Shown here: in pieces, positions 19,201 to 28,700 of the stretch
How positions within the stretch are numbered: position 1 is the first letter of the stretch
How the letters are laid out: every line of letters starts with the position of its first letter
NCBI GenBank assembly: GCA_963920525.1
Contig: OY986438.1
Coordinates: 178,183,093-178,247,092 of the forward strand
Length of the DNA: 64,000 nt
Direction: 5' to 3'
Origin: Dichetophora obliterata
Lineage: Eukaryota; Arthropoda; Insecta; Diptera; Sciomyzidae
Notes under the pieces: generated by a model
What the model saw: only the letters and a program-made list of their open reading frames with translations
Told to the model about the DNA's origin: nothing
The model's database searches: none
Program-made: the position numbers and the translations under genes

Positions 19201-21054
19201 AATAAGTTTTTCAGTACATACAAACTTGCCTCCAGCGAATCCTCCCAGAACAATGTTGCATGGTTTAAGTTGTCCAATCGATTTTGCAAAGGTTCTACGA
19301 ATCAACGTACGAACGCTTCCTGGATCAACAAAGGCTTGTGTCGTATTATCATTGATCGAGATTTTCTTTACAATTACTGCGTCAGTGTCCAACGTTATAT
19401 TATTGACATTCGGCTTCAGTTTATTTTCCGGACAATCTTGCATGGTATGTGAAGTACGCTGGCAGATACTGCATCGTTGCTTACGCTGTGGCTCAGGGCA
19501 TTTAAGTGCGATGTGCCCAAACTTTTGGCAGTTGTAACACTTAATCTGTCTTACTTCGCGAGAATTTTCAGCTACTTTAATTTTCTGCCCAGTATAAGAC
19601 TGCAAGCTCCTTGATTTTGAATAAGTCGGTGTGGACTTGACTTCGTTATAATTACAATAACTCATCAGATCTCGCAGCAAATTATTGCAAAGAGTATAGT
19701 CTTTGGAAATGTAGCGCCTCAGGTCCGCATCGTTAATACCAAGAACAATGTATTTTGCAATCGCATCTTCAGCCAGTCCTCCACGTGAACCAAGAGCTAG
19801 CATTTTATAATAATACTCACATGGCGTCTCATTTGTTTGTCGAGTACACTGTGCCATCTTTGTATGAACATCTGCAACGTTCTCCAAAAATGGGAAATCT
19901 GCAAGGAATTTTCTTACGAACTCCGGCCACGTTGAAAAAACAACCTGCAGTGAGTCAACCCAATACTTTGCGGGTCCGCGCATTTTCTGTTGAATAGCAA
20001 AAATTAAGGTCTGGTCATCCCAGCTGTACATATCCCTCAACATTTGGACTCGTTTTATAAATTGTTGTGGATTAAGCGAAATTTCTGATGATGGGTTAAA
20101 ATCTGGTAGCAGCCCAACCACTTCTCGAACATTTCCAAATGGATTGGTTATCGATGAACCCTGCGGCGTACTTGGTATGGTTGCATGTGCCATATAAGAA
20201 TAATTGTTTTCTCTTGGCATATGTGGCTGCGAGTATGTTACAGTCGAAGTGCGTCCTGTTTGAACATTATTTAGCGACTGCGCAGCACTATACGTATACA
20301 TGCCGTTTAGATTTCGTCGCTGAGTTTCGTTTGCCTGAGAGTATGTTATGTATGTGTGTGGACTTACATACGAGTGCGAGAACATTCTTTGCTGCGTTGA
20401 TGTTTGTGGCGTTGGCATCTGAATATCAGCTAGCGATTGCGTTGCGTTATACAAATGTATGCCGGTTAAATTTTGTTGCTCAGCTGCGTGTGGTCGAGAG
20501 TACGATATATATGTGTGAGGATTTACATTCGAGTGCGAAAGCATCCTCTGCGGCGTTGATGTCTGCAGCGTTGACATCTGAGTATCAGATAGCGACTGCG
20601 TTGCATTGCTTGTGTGTATAGTGTTCGTGTTTTGTCGTTCATCTGCGAGTTGACGAGTATACATTGTACCTATGTAAGGTTGTGCGTGTGTTTCGGGTGT
20701 TGTTGATAGCTGTGACGTATAAGGATAGCGAGTGTTGTCAGGCAGTGAACCGTTGGTATGTGTGTGTGTGCTTTGAAAATCGTATGCGCCTGTAACGTTT
20801 GCAACTGTACATGCCGTTTGCATGTTTGATTGCGTTCGTGCTGTAGAAATTCCTGGAACTTTCGATTGATCTTGCTTTTCGTTTTGCTTCCGAAGCTGCA
20901 TATGCGCAAGTACCTTTTCGATGCTATTGAGACGTTCTAGCAAAGACTCTTGCAACGATTTTTCGTTGTTGTTGTCGCTTTCATCGTAATGTGCTTCAAG
21001 CCTTTCAATAAGCACATTCTTCTTACCCGTTGTTGCAAGCCCAGCAGGGTGCAT
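16261..21054 (-). CDS. Gag-Pol polyprotein, Ty3/gypsy (1597 codons, uninterrupted)
   Basis: One open frame encodes capsid-like Gag and all Pol enzymes. Residues 4-20 (AGLATTGKKNVLIERL) match the second half of a SAP DNA-binding motif. Residues ~146-270 hold three Thr/Ser/Gln-rich repeats of ~55 residues. Two zinc knuckles follow (CYNCQKFGHIALKC ~506 and CSICQRTSHTMQDC ~528). The protease site reads FVDPGS (~575) where DTG or DSG is usual. RT has YLDD (~873), RNase H NTDASS (~1024), and integrase an HHCC zinc finger (~1228-1270) with the triad D (~1297), D (~1357), E (~1394). The start ATG lies in remnant 5' LTR sequence, so the true Gag N-terminus is lost. The stop lies in the 3' LTR. There is no gag/pol frameshift, unlike many gypsy elements. 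Intact Pol suggests a recent insertion. Confidence 0.9.
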   Translation of the reverse strand: MHPAGLATTGKKNVLIERLEAHYDESDNNNEKSLQESLLERLNSIEKVLAHMQLRKQNEKQDQSKVPGISTARTQSNMQTACTVANVTGAYDFQSTHTHTNGSLPDNTRYPYTSQLSTTPETHAQPYIGTMYTRQLADERQNTNTIHTSNATQSLSDTQMSTLQTSTPQRMLSHSNVNPHTYISYSRPHAAEQQNLTGIHLYNATQSLADIQMPTPQTSTQQRMFSHSYVSPHTYITYSQANETQRRNLNGMYTYSAAQSLNNVQTGRTSTVTYSQPHMPRENNYSYMAHATIPSTPQGSSITNPFGNVREVVGLLPDFNPSSEISLNPQQFIKRVQMLRDMYSWDDQTLIFAIQQKMRGPAKYWVDSLQVVFSTWPEFVRKFLADFPFLENVADVHTKMAQCTRQTNETPCEYYYKMLALGSRGGLAEDAIAKYIVLGINDADLRRYISKDYTLCNNLLRDLMSYCNYNEVKSTPTYSKSRSLQSYTGQKIKVAENSREVRQIKCYNCQKFGHIALKCPEPQRKQRCSICQRTSHTMQDCPENKLKPNVNNITLDTDAVIVKKISINDNTTQAFVDPGSVRTLIRRTFAKSIGQLKPCNIVLGGFAGGKFVCTEKLIANLNIDNHAHESELLVVDDDFLVENILLGRDILCQKGTRVVIEGEDCWIERAKSANTLAPNLTFEEQTKLSDVLLKNRSCFAENAGELGTCNIAQMEIALTSCAPINMKPYRIPFAKRDIVHKIIKELLDSEIIRSSDSAYASPVVLVDKKNGEHRLCVDCRKLNSVTIKTPFPMPILEEQFAQLAGNRYFTTLDLRMGYHQIAIAEESKKYTAFVTTEGHYEYNRMPFGLVNAPAVFQNVMNKLVAHMGPGEVLAYLDDVIIPSKTVNDGLQRLEKFLKILRESNLTLRLDKCRFLSTEISHLGHIINENGISPGECKINAIRNFKAPTNVPEVRRFLGLTGFFRKFVRNYALISKPLTQLLLKTNVDKFNWDEQQEQAFKTLIAALCNKPVLTLYDRNARHEVNTDASSIGLAGVLLQSTDGKLWQPVMYYSRHCTDAESRYHGYELEVLAVVETLDRFRIYLLGKNFRLVTDCSAIAKARTTHELIPKIARWFMKILEYDYELVHRQGSRMAHVDALSRSPNEVAQDVEPAGFVLEITMNTSDWVLTMQLKDSTLKHIIAVLNGEQKSQHINQYKAEYCMHQNRLFRKTVDGRRLVVPNIARWRVVHSCHDVVGHYGLVKTIDRIQKYFWFPKIRKYAKQYIAACIECCYQKAKGGMPEGRLHYDDAEPIPFRTVHIDHLGPFIRSKRGMQYVLAISDAFSKYLIVKPVRNTKTTAVIQVLNEITTYFGLPKIIISDRGTGFTSNAFEEYCNHNGIQHIKTAVRTPRANGQVERANKSILAHLRTSANDSRNWDLLLRDVQWSINSQKNSTSGFSPNELIFDFQLLDITQNRLLNAIHEDIDDQTAEVNIGEKRQQAAQNIAEERRRWKERFDKKHAKPTSYDENDLVVIANEPPASGESRKLEPKYRGPYMIAKVLGNDRYLVEDVPGLQLKQRKFSSVFASDKLKPWCYSSPDLDDIDIDDDAEDGCNAGLAEL

Positions 21055-21062
21055 AGTTTACA
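21044..21062 (-). repeat. Remnant of the 5' LTR
   Basis: TGTAAACTATGCACCCTGC on the minus strand equals the first ~19 bases of the 3' LTR apart from one missing C. The next bases (TGGGCTTGCAACAAC) are gag coding sequence. The element's own promoter is therefore missing. The ATG inside this remnant is in frame with gag-pol. Confidence 0.75.
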
Positions 21063-21066
21063 CATG
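21063..21066. repeat. CATG target-site duplication, right
   Basis: Matches CATG at 16064-16067 and marks the right edge of the gypsy insertion. Confidence 0.75.
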
Positions 21067-21234
21067 AAATGTAACAATTTTGTTCATATCTTCTTTATGG
21101 TTAGTATTTTATTAAAATACTTCTTAACAACAATTGTTAAGTCAAATTTTAGTGTAATATTTTTTTGAATGCTGAGTTGAGGTATTTTCACGAAATAATA
21201 AAATTCATACTGGGAAATAAAATTTCTTAAAAAA

Positions 21235-21867
21235 ACCGAAATCGGAAAAAAATCGTGGTCTTAACCGGGTGTTGTTAATTCATACTCTTGGACAGGGTGT
21301 TATTCAGAAATATTTGAAAAATCGAAATTAAAAAAATTATCTTCGGTACCACTTCTGGTGCCCGAGATATAAGACCTTATATTCATATGTTTGAAAAAGT
21401 CAAAAAATTACATTCAAGTAAACATCTCTCAAAAACAAGAAAATGCTTATGCAAATTAATTATTTGCTAAATTTAAGGAAAACGCCATCACTATAATCGA
21501 AATCACCAAAATTTAGACAATAAGATAGCAATCTAAAGTTCTGTGCTACCTCGAGTGTACCTTAAGATTCGTATATCCTTCACACAGGATGTTGTGGGTA
21601 AAAATTGAGAGTGGAATCTTGCTTGCCAAAACATTGTTAGGTAAAGTCTATATTTACTTTTGCTGTAAGACGTATTTAGTTTTTCTGACAAAAATTAATG
21701 CATTTTAGGATCGTAATTTTTCACTGTTTTTCTTAAAAAACAATTTTGTTCTTGCGGGAGAGGAAGACATCCTTATTTTCTTCTAAATTTTTTTTTGGGA
21801 GATCTTGACCACCCAATGAAATTTTTGAGACCTCTTAAAATAAAATCTAAATTTTTCGATACGCCCT
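21235..21867 (-). repeat. Right arm of the foldback element
   Basis: Reverse complement of 15393-16040, with small indels. Its tip CGATACGCCCT is followed by AGTATA. Confidence 0.75.
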
Positions 21868-21877
21868 AGTATACATA

Positions 21878-23548
21878 CAGTGTTGCGCAAAACAATAGCA
21901 ACAAAATCAGTGCGCTGCTACAAAATCGTGTATCTTTTTAAATATTGGGGACACACAAAAATTATTATAGGAACCAAAGCATATATTCGTACATCATATG
22001 AAAAAGAAATCATTTTCAAATTTGGTATTGTTTTTTTTTTATTAAATTTAAAATTGATGTGACTACATTCAATTTATCTGAGAGCAAAACATAAGCAACA
22101 AAATTAATATTTGGTGTAAGATAAATTATTCTTGATAATCGCTGCACATCTGAGCGACATCGACTCTATTAAATTAGATGTGTTGGTATAAGGTATTTGT
22201 TCCCAATTAAGGAACAGGGCTTCATACACTGCAGTCTTATTGAAAAACTTTTGGCCAGAAATTGTTGCCTTCGAAATCCCGAAAAGATTTTCGATGGGTT
22301 TCAAGTCATTGTAATTGTGCCCGCCAATCAAGGACTTGAATCTCATTGCTTCTAATGTAATCTTTGATGAGCTTTGAAGTATGCTTGGGGTCGTTGTCGG
22401 GCTGAAACGTTTACAGTGTTGGAATATTCCACTCTGCATGTGGTCGCATCTTGCTTTCTAAAATGTCATTATATACAAATCGATCCATAATTCCATTGAT
22501 TTTTGAAATGGTTCAACTTCATTATAGGAAAAAAAAAGTCCAAACCATAATACCACCGCCTCCGTGCTTAACATTTATTTTGCAATTTCGGGCTTCAAGT
22601 GATGTACCTGGGCGGTGCGGTACCGTGCACATCCCATCTGAATTAATCAAGTTGAACTTTGATTCATCGCAAAAAACCGGTGTTCCATTTTTGAACGGTC
22701 CAATTTAGGTGCTCTTTTGCAAGATAGTGTCTAAATAACAATTAATTGCAACTCGTTGTCACAATTTCAGACAGAATTTTATAAATTATAACACCTCACC
22801 TTGTTTTTTATGCTAGCTGTAAGCAAAGGTTTCTTTGCCGATCTGTAACTTCTTAAATCGTTCTCAACGGCTTGTCTTCGAACAGTGCCGTGATGGATAT
22901 CTAAATCAAGTGGCCGAACAACCTCTTTGGATGTGGCAAATCGATTTCATTTGAACACGCCACAAATATTCCTGTCATCAAGCAGCGATGTCTTCCGTGG
23001 CCACCCTCTTTAATGTACCGTTGTTACGTCTTTTGTGATGTTATACTTCTCTATTAATCTGCAAACTATTGACCGATTAATATCAAACTGTTTCGCGTTA
23101 GATATTTGCGAATTTTCGTTTTTATATTCGGAAATAATTTGTAATTTAAGAGCTTCACAGTACTTAAAACGTATCATTATAAATGGAACAGTCAATGTCA
23201 CAACTAGCACAAAACAAAACCAAATTTACATACTTATGACTTACAAACAACACGTGCTTTACAATAACGGAACTTTTACCAATAATTCTTCGAACTTCTG
23301 TTCTCTTTTTATATTTTTCAAGTTTTGTTACTTTTGTTTTGCTCACAGACAAATTGAATGTAGTCACATTAATTTTAAATTTAATAAAAAAAAAACAAAA
23401 CCAAATTTGAATTTGATTTGTTTTATATATGATGTATGAATATATGCTTTGATTCCTATAATCATTTTTGTGTATTCCTTATATTAAAAAAGATACACGA
23501 TTTTGTTGCAGCGCACTTATATTGTTGCTATTGTTTTGCACAACACTG
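21878..23548 (-). mobile_element. Tc1-like transposon with ~65-bp inverted repeats
   Basis: The ends CAGTGTTGCGCAAAACAATA (21878) and its inverted partner ending at 23548 match for about 65 bp, including GTGCGCTGC and AAAATCGTGTATCTTTTT. TA dinucleotides at 21876-21877 and 23549-23550 are the expected target duplication. The 1.67-kb length is usual for Tc1 elements. The transposase gene lies on the minus strand and is disrupted. The element starts 10 bp from the end of the foldback element. Confidence 0.85.
22104..23180 (-). pseudogene. Tc1-like transposase, disrupted
   Basis: Tc1 transposases bind terminal repeats through N-terminal helix-turn-helix domains and cut with a DDE core. On the minus strand the protein begins about 23178 with MIRFKYCEALKLQIISEY, then NAKQFDINRSIVCRLIEKY (HTH). 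In other frames come RKTSLLDDRNI, NINVKHGGGGIMVW (core, near 22575-22535) and the C-terminal block. That block includes a PIENLFGISKATISGQKFF match and SNLIESMSLRCAAIIKNN (22439-22104). The usual D-L-N-P-I-E-N-L site reads DLKPIENLFG, keeping the Glu. At least three frameshifts or stops separate these pieces, so the copy is inactive. Confidence 0.8.
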
Positions 23549-25177
23549 TATGTCACTTAAGTTGTCTTTAGATATTCTGTCACAGAATCATAATTCACAA
23601 AATTCCAGTGTGGAATTGGCTTTATGATTTTTATTAGCATATATATCAGTGGATGCACACTTTGCCAACTACATTCTAGAAATTTAAAATTAAATTCATA
23701 AAAGTTTCTTGCTTGCCTGCCTATACAGGTATACCCAGACCTATGATAGGAACGAAAAAGTGTAAATAGTAAAAATTAAATATCTAAAAAACTAAAAATA
23801 ATGTGAAAAATTTTTCTTTTCAAATATCTTGATAATAATCTACCCATGGATATTATAAATAATCAATTCCATATCCCCAATATTTAATTGAAAAAATGAA
23901 TTGGAACTAGACAATTGGTCTCGCCAGACCTAATTCCGAACATAAGGGTTAAAAATAAAGACATTGTGTTGAATTTTAAAACTTGATTTTAAAAAATATT
24001 TTGTACCCCATATTAGTAGGCACTGCTTCAATCAGACAAATCGACCTGAAACATTATCGAATCACTTAATTTTTGCGATCATCAAGTCGATTCCCGCAGA
24101 TTGGTGCAACCTTTCCGGTTTCAGTAGCTTCAAACGAGCGCTCGTTTTCGTCGCTTCGAAGATGATAAACATTCATTAGAAGTACAACGGGAGAAGAGAG
24201 GCTCACATCAAATCTTCTTAGTTCTTCACAAATCCATCCACCTCTTTCACCATATATGCTCATACACTTTTGAATGTGTGCTTATGTATTATTTTTCTAT
24301 TTTCTATTATTCTTTCTGTCTTCATTTGCATTTTGTTATTCATCACCCGCAACTAGTTTACTCGTGTGAGCTAAGTAAAATAAACTGAATCAAAAGAAGA
24401 CAACGGCATGGCAATGAATTAGGTGGCAGCACCTCATTATTGTTTCTTTCTCTTTTGTAGTAGTCGTTGTTGTTGTTGTTTGATACAGGTTCCACCCAGA
24501 AAATTGTGACTTTTACTGTTTCCGTCGTCTGCGGTATTTCGCAAGCTCAGGAGAAGCAATTTTATGCATGTATATGTGCGTGTGCATGCTTGTGTGCATG
24601 TTTGTGTATTTGATCTTTTGTGTAACTTACGCCTCATCATGTTGCTCAGCTCCTTTAACAGGTTCTTGTTGTCCTTGCTAAGGACTTGCTAATTTATTGC
24701 AGAACTAAGTGATTCTCTGTGAAAAGGTAGAGACAGAGACAGTGAGAGGGAGAGAGCAAGATAGAGCTGAAGTGAGCGAAAGGTGTCAGCAGCAAAGTAG
24801 CGTTAAAGGATGTTATAGTGATGGTAAGCAGTTACTATGTATAATTAGCATTAATTTATAGTTGCCAACGTTATTTAGTTGTGAAACCTAAGAGTTGATA
24901 AGATTTAGGCCTTGTTTGCTGTTTGCTCAGCTCAAAAGTTCAACCTTCTTAACCGTAGTTTTTCTCACCGAAATTTTAATTATAAACACAATAAAAATTA
25001 TTTCCGTAACTGATCAGTTTTTGTCGGCAGTTTACTTAACCTCTGTTCAAGCACTTAAAGTATGATAAAACAAGTTTCAGTTTCTCTATTTTTAATTTTC
25101 TAAAAATTTTACACAAAATATCAAACATTTTATAATATTAAATATTAATAAGTTAATTAATTGCGAACTATTATTTA
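23549..25177. other. Non-coding stretch with microsatellites
   Basis: No gene recognised. A (GTT)n run lies at about 24466-24482 and a purine-rich GAGACAGAGACAGTGAGAGG tract at about 24729-24760. ORFs at 24066-24263 and 24437-24640 lack recognisable features. Confidence 0.4.
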
Positions 25178-25755
25178 AATTGCGAGCTTTAGGTTAAGTA
25201 AGTTTTTAAGAAGCAACAACAACAACTTTGTATAGAGTTTATCACTTAGCTGACTAGACAGTCTGCTTCGGAAATCTCTACATTTCCCTCTTCAGTAGTC
25301 TTTGAGTGATTAAGCTGTGATCAACTCACTGTTAAAGTCGTATATGATTTCGCACATGTTTGAACAAATTCGTAAGAATTTTATGTTAAAACTGGGGCCG
25401 AATTACATCATCCGTGATTGAGCAAAATTACGAAGGTCACGACAAGACAAGTGCGTATCAATCTTGTACAATTTTGCTCGACCACGGATGCTGTAATTCG
25501 GCTCCTGGCTACTTAATCATATGACATTGAAAGCAGTAAGCTATTTATAGATCATAGCCATCAACTCTACCAAGGTTGCCATCTGTTCTAGTTGCTTCTT
25601 TTTTATTTCAATATTCATTGGTGTTCGACAATTTGTCAAAATGCACCATAGAATTGAAACGAGTTTTTGCTTCGCTAGAAGCTAGTGTTTTAACTGAAAG
25701 GTGGCTATTTTCACAACCAAACTTTAAAACGTAATTGATCTAAGGCTCACAATTA
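25178..25755 (-). mobile_element. Inverted-repeat family, copy C (most complete)
   Basis: This is the reverse-complement, diverged copy of the repeat at 296-689. Both ends are visible: ATTGCGAGCTTTAGGTTAAG on the left and its inverted partner GATCTAAGGCTCACAA on the right. TTAA lies just outside each end, a possible target duplication. It is about 465 bp without the 112-bp MITE nested at 25394-25505. There is no coding capacity, so it is a MITE-like non-autonomous DNA transposon. Confidence 0.6.
25394..25505. mobile_element. 112-bp MITE nested in copy C
   Basis: The ends GGGGCCGAATTACATCATCC and (inverted) GGAGCCGAATTACAGCATCC pair over ~38 bp, leaving a ~36-bp loop. The segment is absent at the matching place in copy B (about 460-480), which supports insertion into copy C. 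No ORF. Confidence 0.7.
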
Positions 25756-28700
25756 AAATTCATGTACTAAATTAAATATTAATTTGAAATCGTTTCAGTA
25801 GCAGGACACAAGCTGTAAATATATTCAGATATATAATGGATGCTTAGTCTCTGAGCTTTATAGTGATCTAAAACCACATATTTACAAACTCAATAATTAA
25901 AATCCTTGAATCAAAACAAAAATCAATGCAAAAATTTTTACTCGTTTAAAAATGTTTTGTTTCTTCTCTGGTTGTTTTAGGAAAAATGTTTTAGAGTAAG
26001 ATTTGATCAAATTTCTTAAAGCTTTTAAGTCTGTGTTGAAATTTAAACTTGCGTCATCAAACTAATCATATAATTTATAAGTTAATCGTCGATAGAACTT
26101 TGCAAATTTTAAACTTTAATTTGCTAACCTTTGTTTAAAAATGAAAAACTTACTGAGTCTTTCGCTTTAATAAGCAGTTTTATTATATCCTAGTTAACAG
26201 TGATTATGTAAAGTATCTTCAACAAAATATGCATATACATAGGTATTTTTGAGTTCAAAGTCGTTCAAAAATTTAAAGTTGATGCTCGGTTTGTTATACA
26301 AATAAGCTTTTCTCTCAGGTTTCTCTCAGGTTTCTCTCAGTTAAACTAAAAAATGTACAACTTTTTGGAGCATACTTTTAAACAGTGTCAGTTAAGTCAA
26401 GTTCCAAGCTCAAGTCATGTCATTATCTATGGAAAGATTCTTGTATTCACTATATCATACCCAGTGTTTACTTAATTAGAGTCTTCCTTTATAAATTTAT
26501 ACTAAGGAAAGGTGTGTTGATTTTTCTCAAACTGAACGTTCCGAAGATTCAAAAGGTATTATAATTGTTTGCGCTAAAATTTAAAATATAATTTTTTTTA
26601 TTTTGATTTCACATTACTTTACATTACGTATTAATTAACTACGTTAACCCGTTATACAGAAAAAAATCACTTGTTCTAGAATTGGCGAAAATTATGCACA
26701 TTTTTTTAAGGAGTTTTTAAATTTTTACAAAATTCTCTATAAATATTACAACATTTGTATGAAATTTAAAAATTAAAAATAAAATTAATATAACATGCGG
26801 ATTATTTCAGGGTACCTCCAAAGTTTTATTTTTTAATAAAAAAATTATCGCATATTCAGTGGGATTCTAATTATGAATAAGACACATATTTTTATTGCCA
26901 TGAAGATATTCTAACAAGCAATTAAAATTTAGTTTTTTATACTTTAACTCAAAAATTAAACTCAATCATTTCTTTTTAAAAAATTCTTTAAAAATAAAGT
27001 AGGTATTTATTACATTTAATTATTCAATTTCATTAGCTTACATTTCAACGTTAGATTTAATTTTTATTGGAATTCAAACCTTAATGGATGATTTTATAAT
27101 TTTTATATTGCCCATCTTTTGGCAGTCTTGCACGCTGTAAGATTAATGGAGGATGCTGATCAAGAATAATATACTTTTCTTTACCATGACTCTTTCTGGC
27201 CCTTAGAGCCAAAGTAGATATACTCTTACTAGTTCAGCTGTAGGGTATAAATACAAAAACAGAGTAAGTATTGAATTTTGATACCATCACTCAATTGCTC
27301 ATAACTCTGGTATTTATCCATAGATTTTCTTTATCAGTAACTCATTTGATTTTTTAAAGTGTGGTTTATATGTGTATGGATATCTTTCTGTTAGTTTGTT
27401 ACTAATTTTACATCGCGATAGAATAAATTATAGATTTAAATTTTGACCGAAAAATTCAAGCTTTTTATATATCTCGGCCTATTTCGCTTAAACTATCGAA
27501 CTGATTGTAAAGTTATGTTGGAAACTATTGTTGAAAATTGAGTGACGCTATTGGACGTCTGTAACTCGAGATATAGTCTGATATGTGAAGCTACCTCCGA
27601 AAAAAAAATAAAAAAATTCAAAACCCATCCATTAAAAATTTTTTAATTTTATTTTCGAATTAAGCAGGCTTTAATCCATAAGAAAAAAGGAGTAACACTG
27701 AATGTGTTTTTTAACTGTAAACCAGTGTAATGAAGTTGTTTGAATTTTACATAAAATAATATAAAAAAGTCAACAAATTCATGAAAATCCGCATTATTTT
27801 GTCTATTTAAACTATCGAACTGATTGGAAAGTAATTTTTTAAACTATTGTTGAAAATTTAACTACCTGTATCATTATATAGTGTTACTCTATTGGAAAAA
27901 AAAAAATACAAAAATTCATATCTCGAAAACTTATCCATAAAAAATGTTATTTTCGCATTATACCATACTGGCATAAACCAGTGTTATTTTTAATGCTATT
28001 CTCGTTTTCAAGATACCGTTGGAAAGGTTTTGAGTAATTGCACTAATTCCTGGCCAGAATTACTTAAATTACACATCAGAATTAAAAAAATTGAATATTA
28101 TATTTAATATAAACACCAACTGAAAAATATTGTAAGAAATTTAAAAAAAAAGTAAAAGCAATGAAGTTTCTTAAATTTTTAAAGTTTTTGTATAGAAATA
28201 AAATAAAAAAATATCAAAAATATGCATAAAAAATAGCATTTTCTTTAATCCGATTGCAAATATTTACAATTTTTTGATAAAGACTGGAGAGCTTTTTCCG
28301 GCCAATAATTTTTAGCAGTTTATTTTTTACAACTATTAGACTAGCCAATATTGTTACAAAAAACTCGAATTTTAGAGGTATATTTCATCATAAAATAAAC
28401 CAAGTATTATTTTGACATTTGTATCGAACAACTTTTTTTTTAATATGCAGCGTGAGGCGCCTTAATGTAAACAAGGCGTTTGCATAAAAAAAAAATGTTA
28501 AAATGTTTCTGTATTATTTATAAATCATGCTAATAGAAGTGTGATTAACCTTGTTTCTTTTTCGTGATATTAGAATAAAAATACTTATTTTTGCGATACC
28601 TTACCTTGTTTTTAAGACATCGGCATTACAAATTTAAGATTATGAAATATTTTAATTTTGCAATATTGTGCTTCATTCATGAGATACTAAAGTAAAGCAA

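Larger units (their letters stand above)
16068..21062 (-). mobile_element. Ty3/gypsy LTR retrotransposon with collapsed 5' LTR
   Basis: The element lies between CATG duplications. On the minus strand it has a 198-bp 3' LTR (16068-16265) and a single gag-pol ORF. At its 5' end only ~19 bp of LTR remain (21044-21062) before gag sequence begins. The 5' LTR body, primer binding site and first part of gag are therefore deleted, yet target duplications show this is one insertion. No env ORF is present. The domain order PR-RT-RNase H-IN marks it as Ty3/gypsy (Metaviridae-like). It sits in the spacer of a foldback element. Confidence 0.85.
15393..21867. mobile_element. Long-TIR foldback element, split by a gypsy-type insertion
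   Basis: The left arm 15393-16040 and the right arm about 21235-21867 are inverted copies of each other over ~640 bp. Matching landmarks are TTAGGGCGTGTCGAAA / TTTTTCGATACGCCCT at the tips, AAGAGGTCTCAAAA, AAGATCTCCCAAAAAAAA, CCCACA.CATCCTGTGT, GTGGTACCGAAGATAATTTT and AAGACCACGATTTTTT at the inner edge. AGTATA flanks both tips (15387-15392 and 21868-21873), a candidate target duplication. Without the LTR element it would be about 1.5 kb with a ~190-bp spacer and no coding capacity, so it is a non-autonomous foldback or long-TIR MITE. Confidence 0.8.

Noticed and set aside
16436..20621. Many plus-strand ORFs of 60-160 codons
   Set aside because: They are antisense shadows of the gag-pol frame.
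15393..21867. A single giant TIR transposon encoding gag-pol (Terminon- or Polinton-like)
   Set aside because: The CATG duplication and LTR edges lie inside the arms, so the coding element is a separate insertion.
23035..23439. 134-codon plus-strand ORF
   Set aside because: It overlaps the antisense of the Tc1 transposase start and the element's AT-rich end, with no domain.
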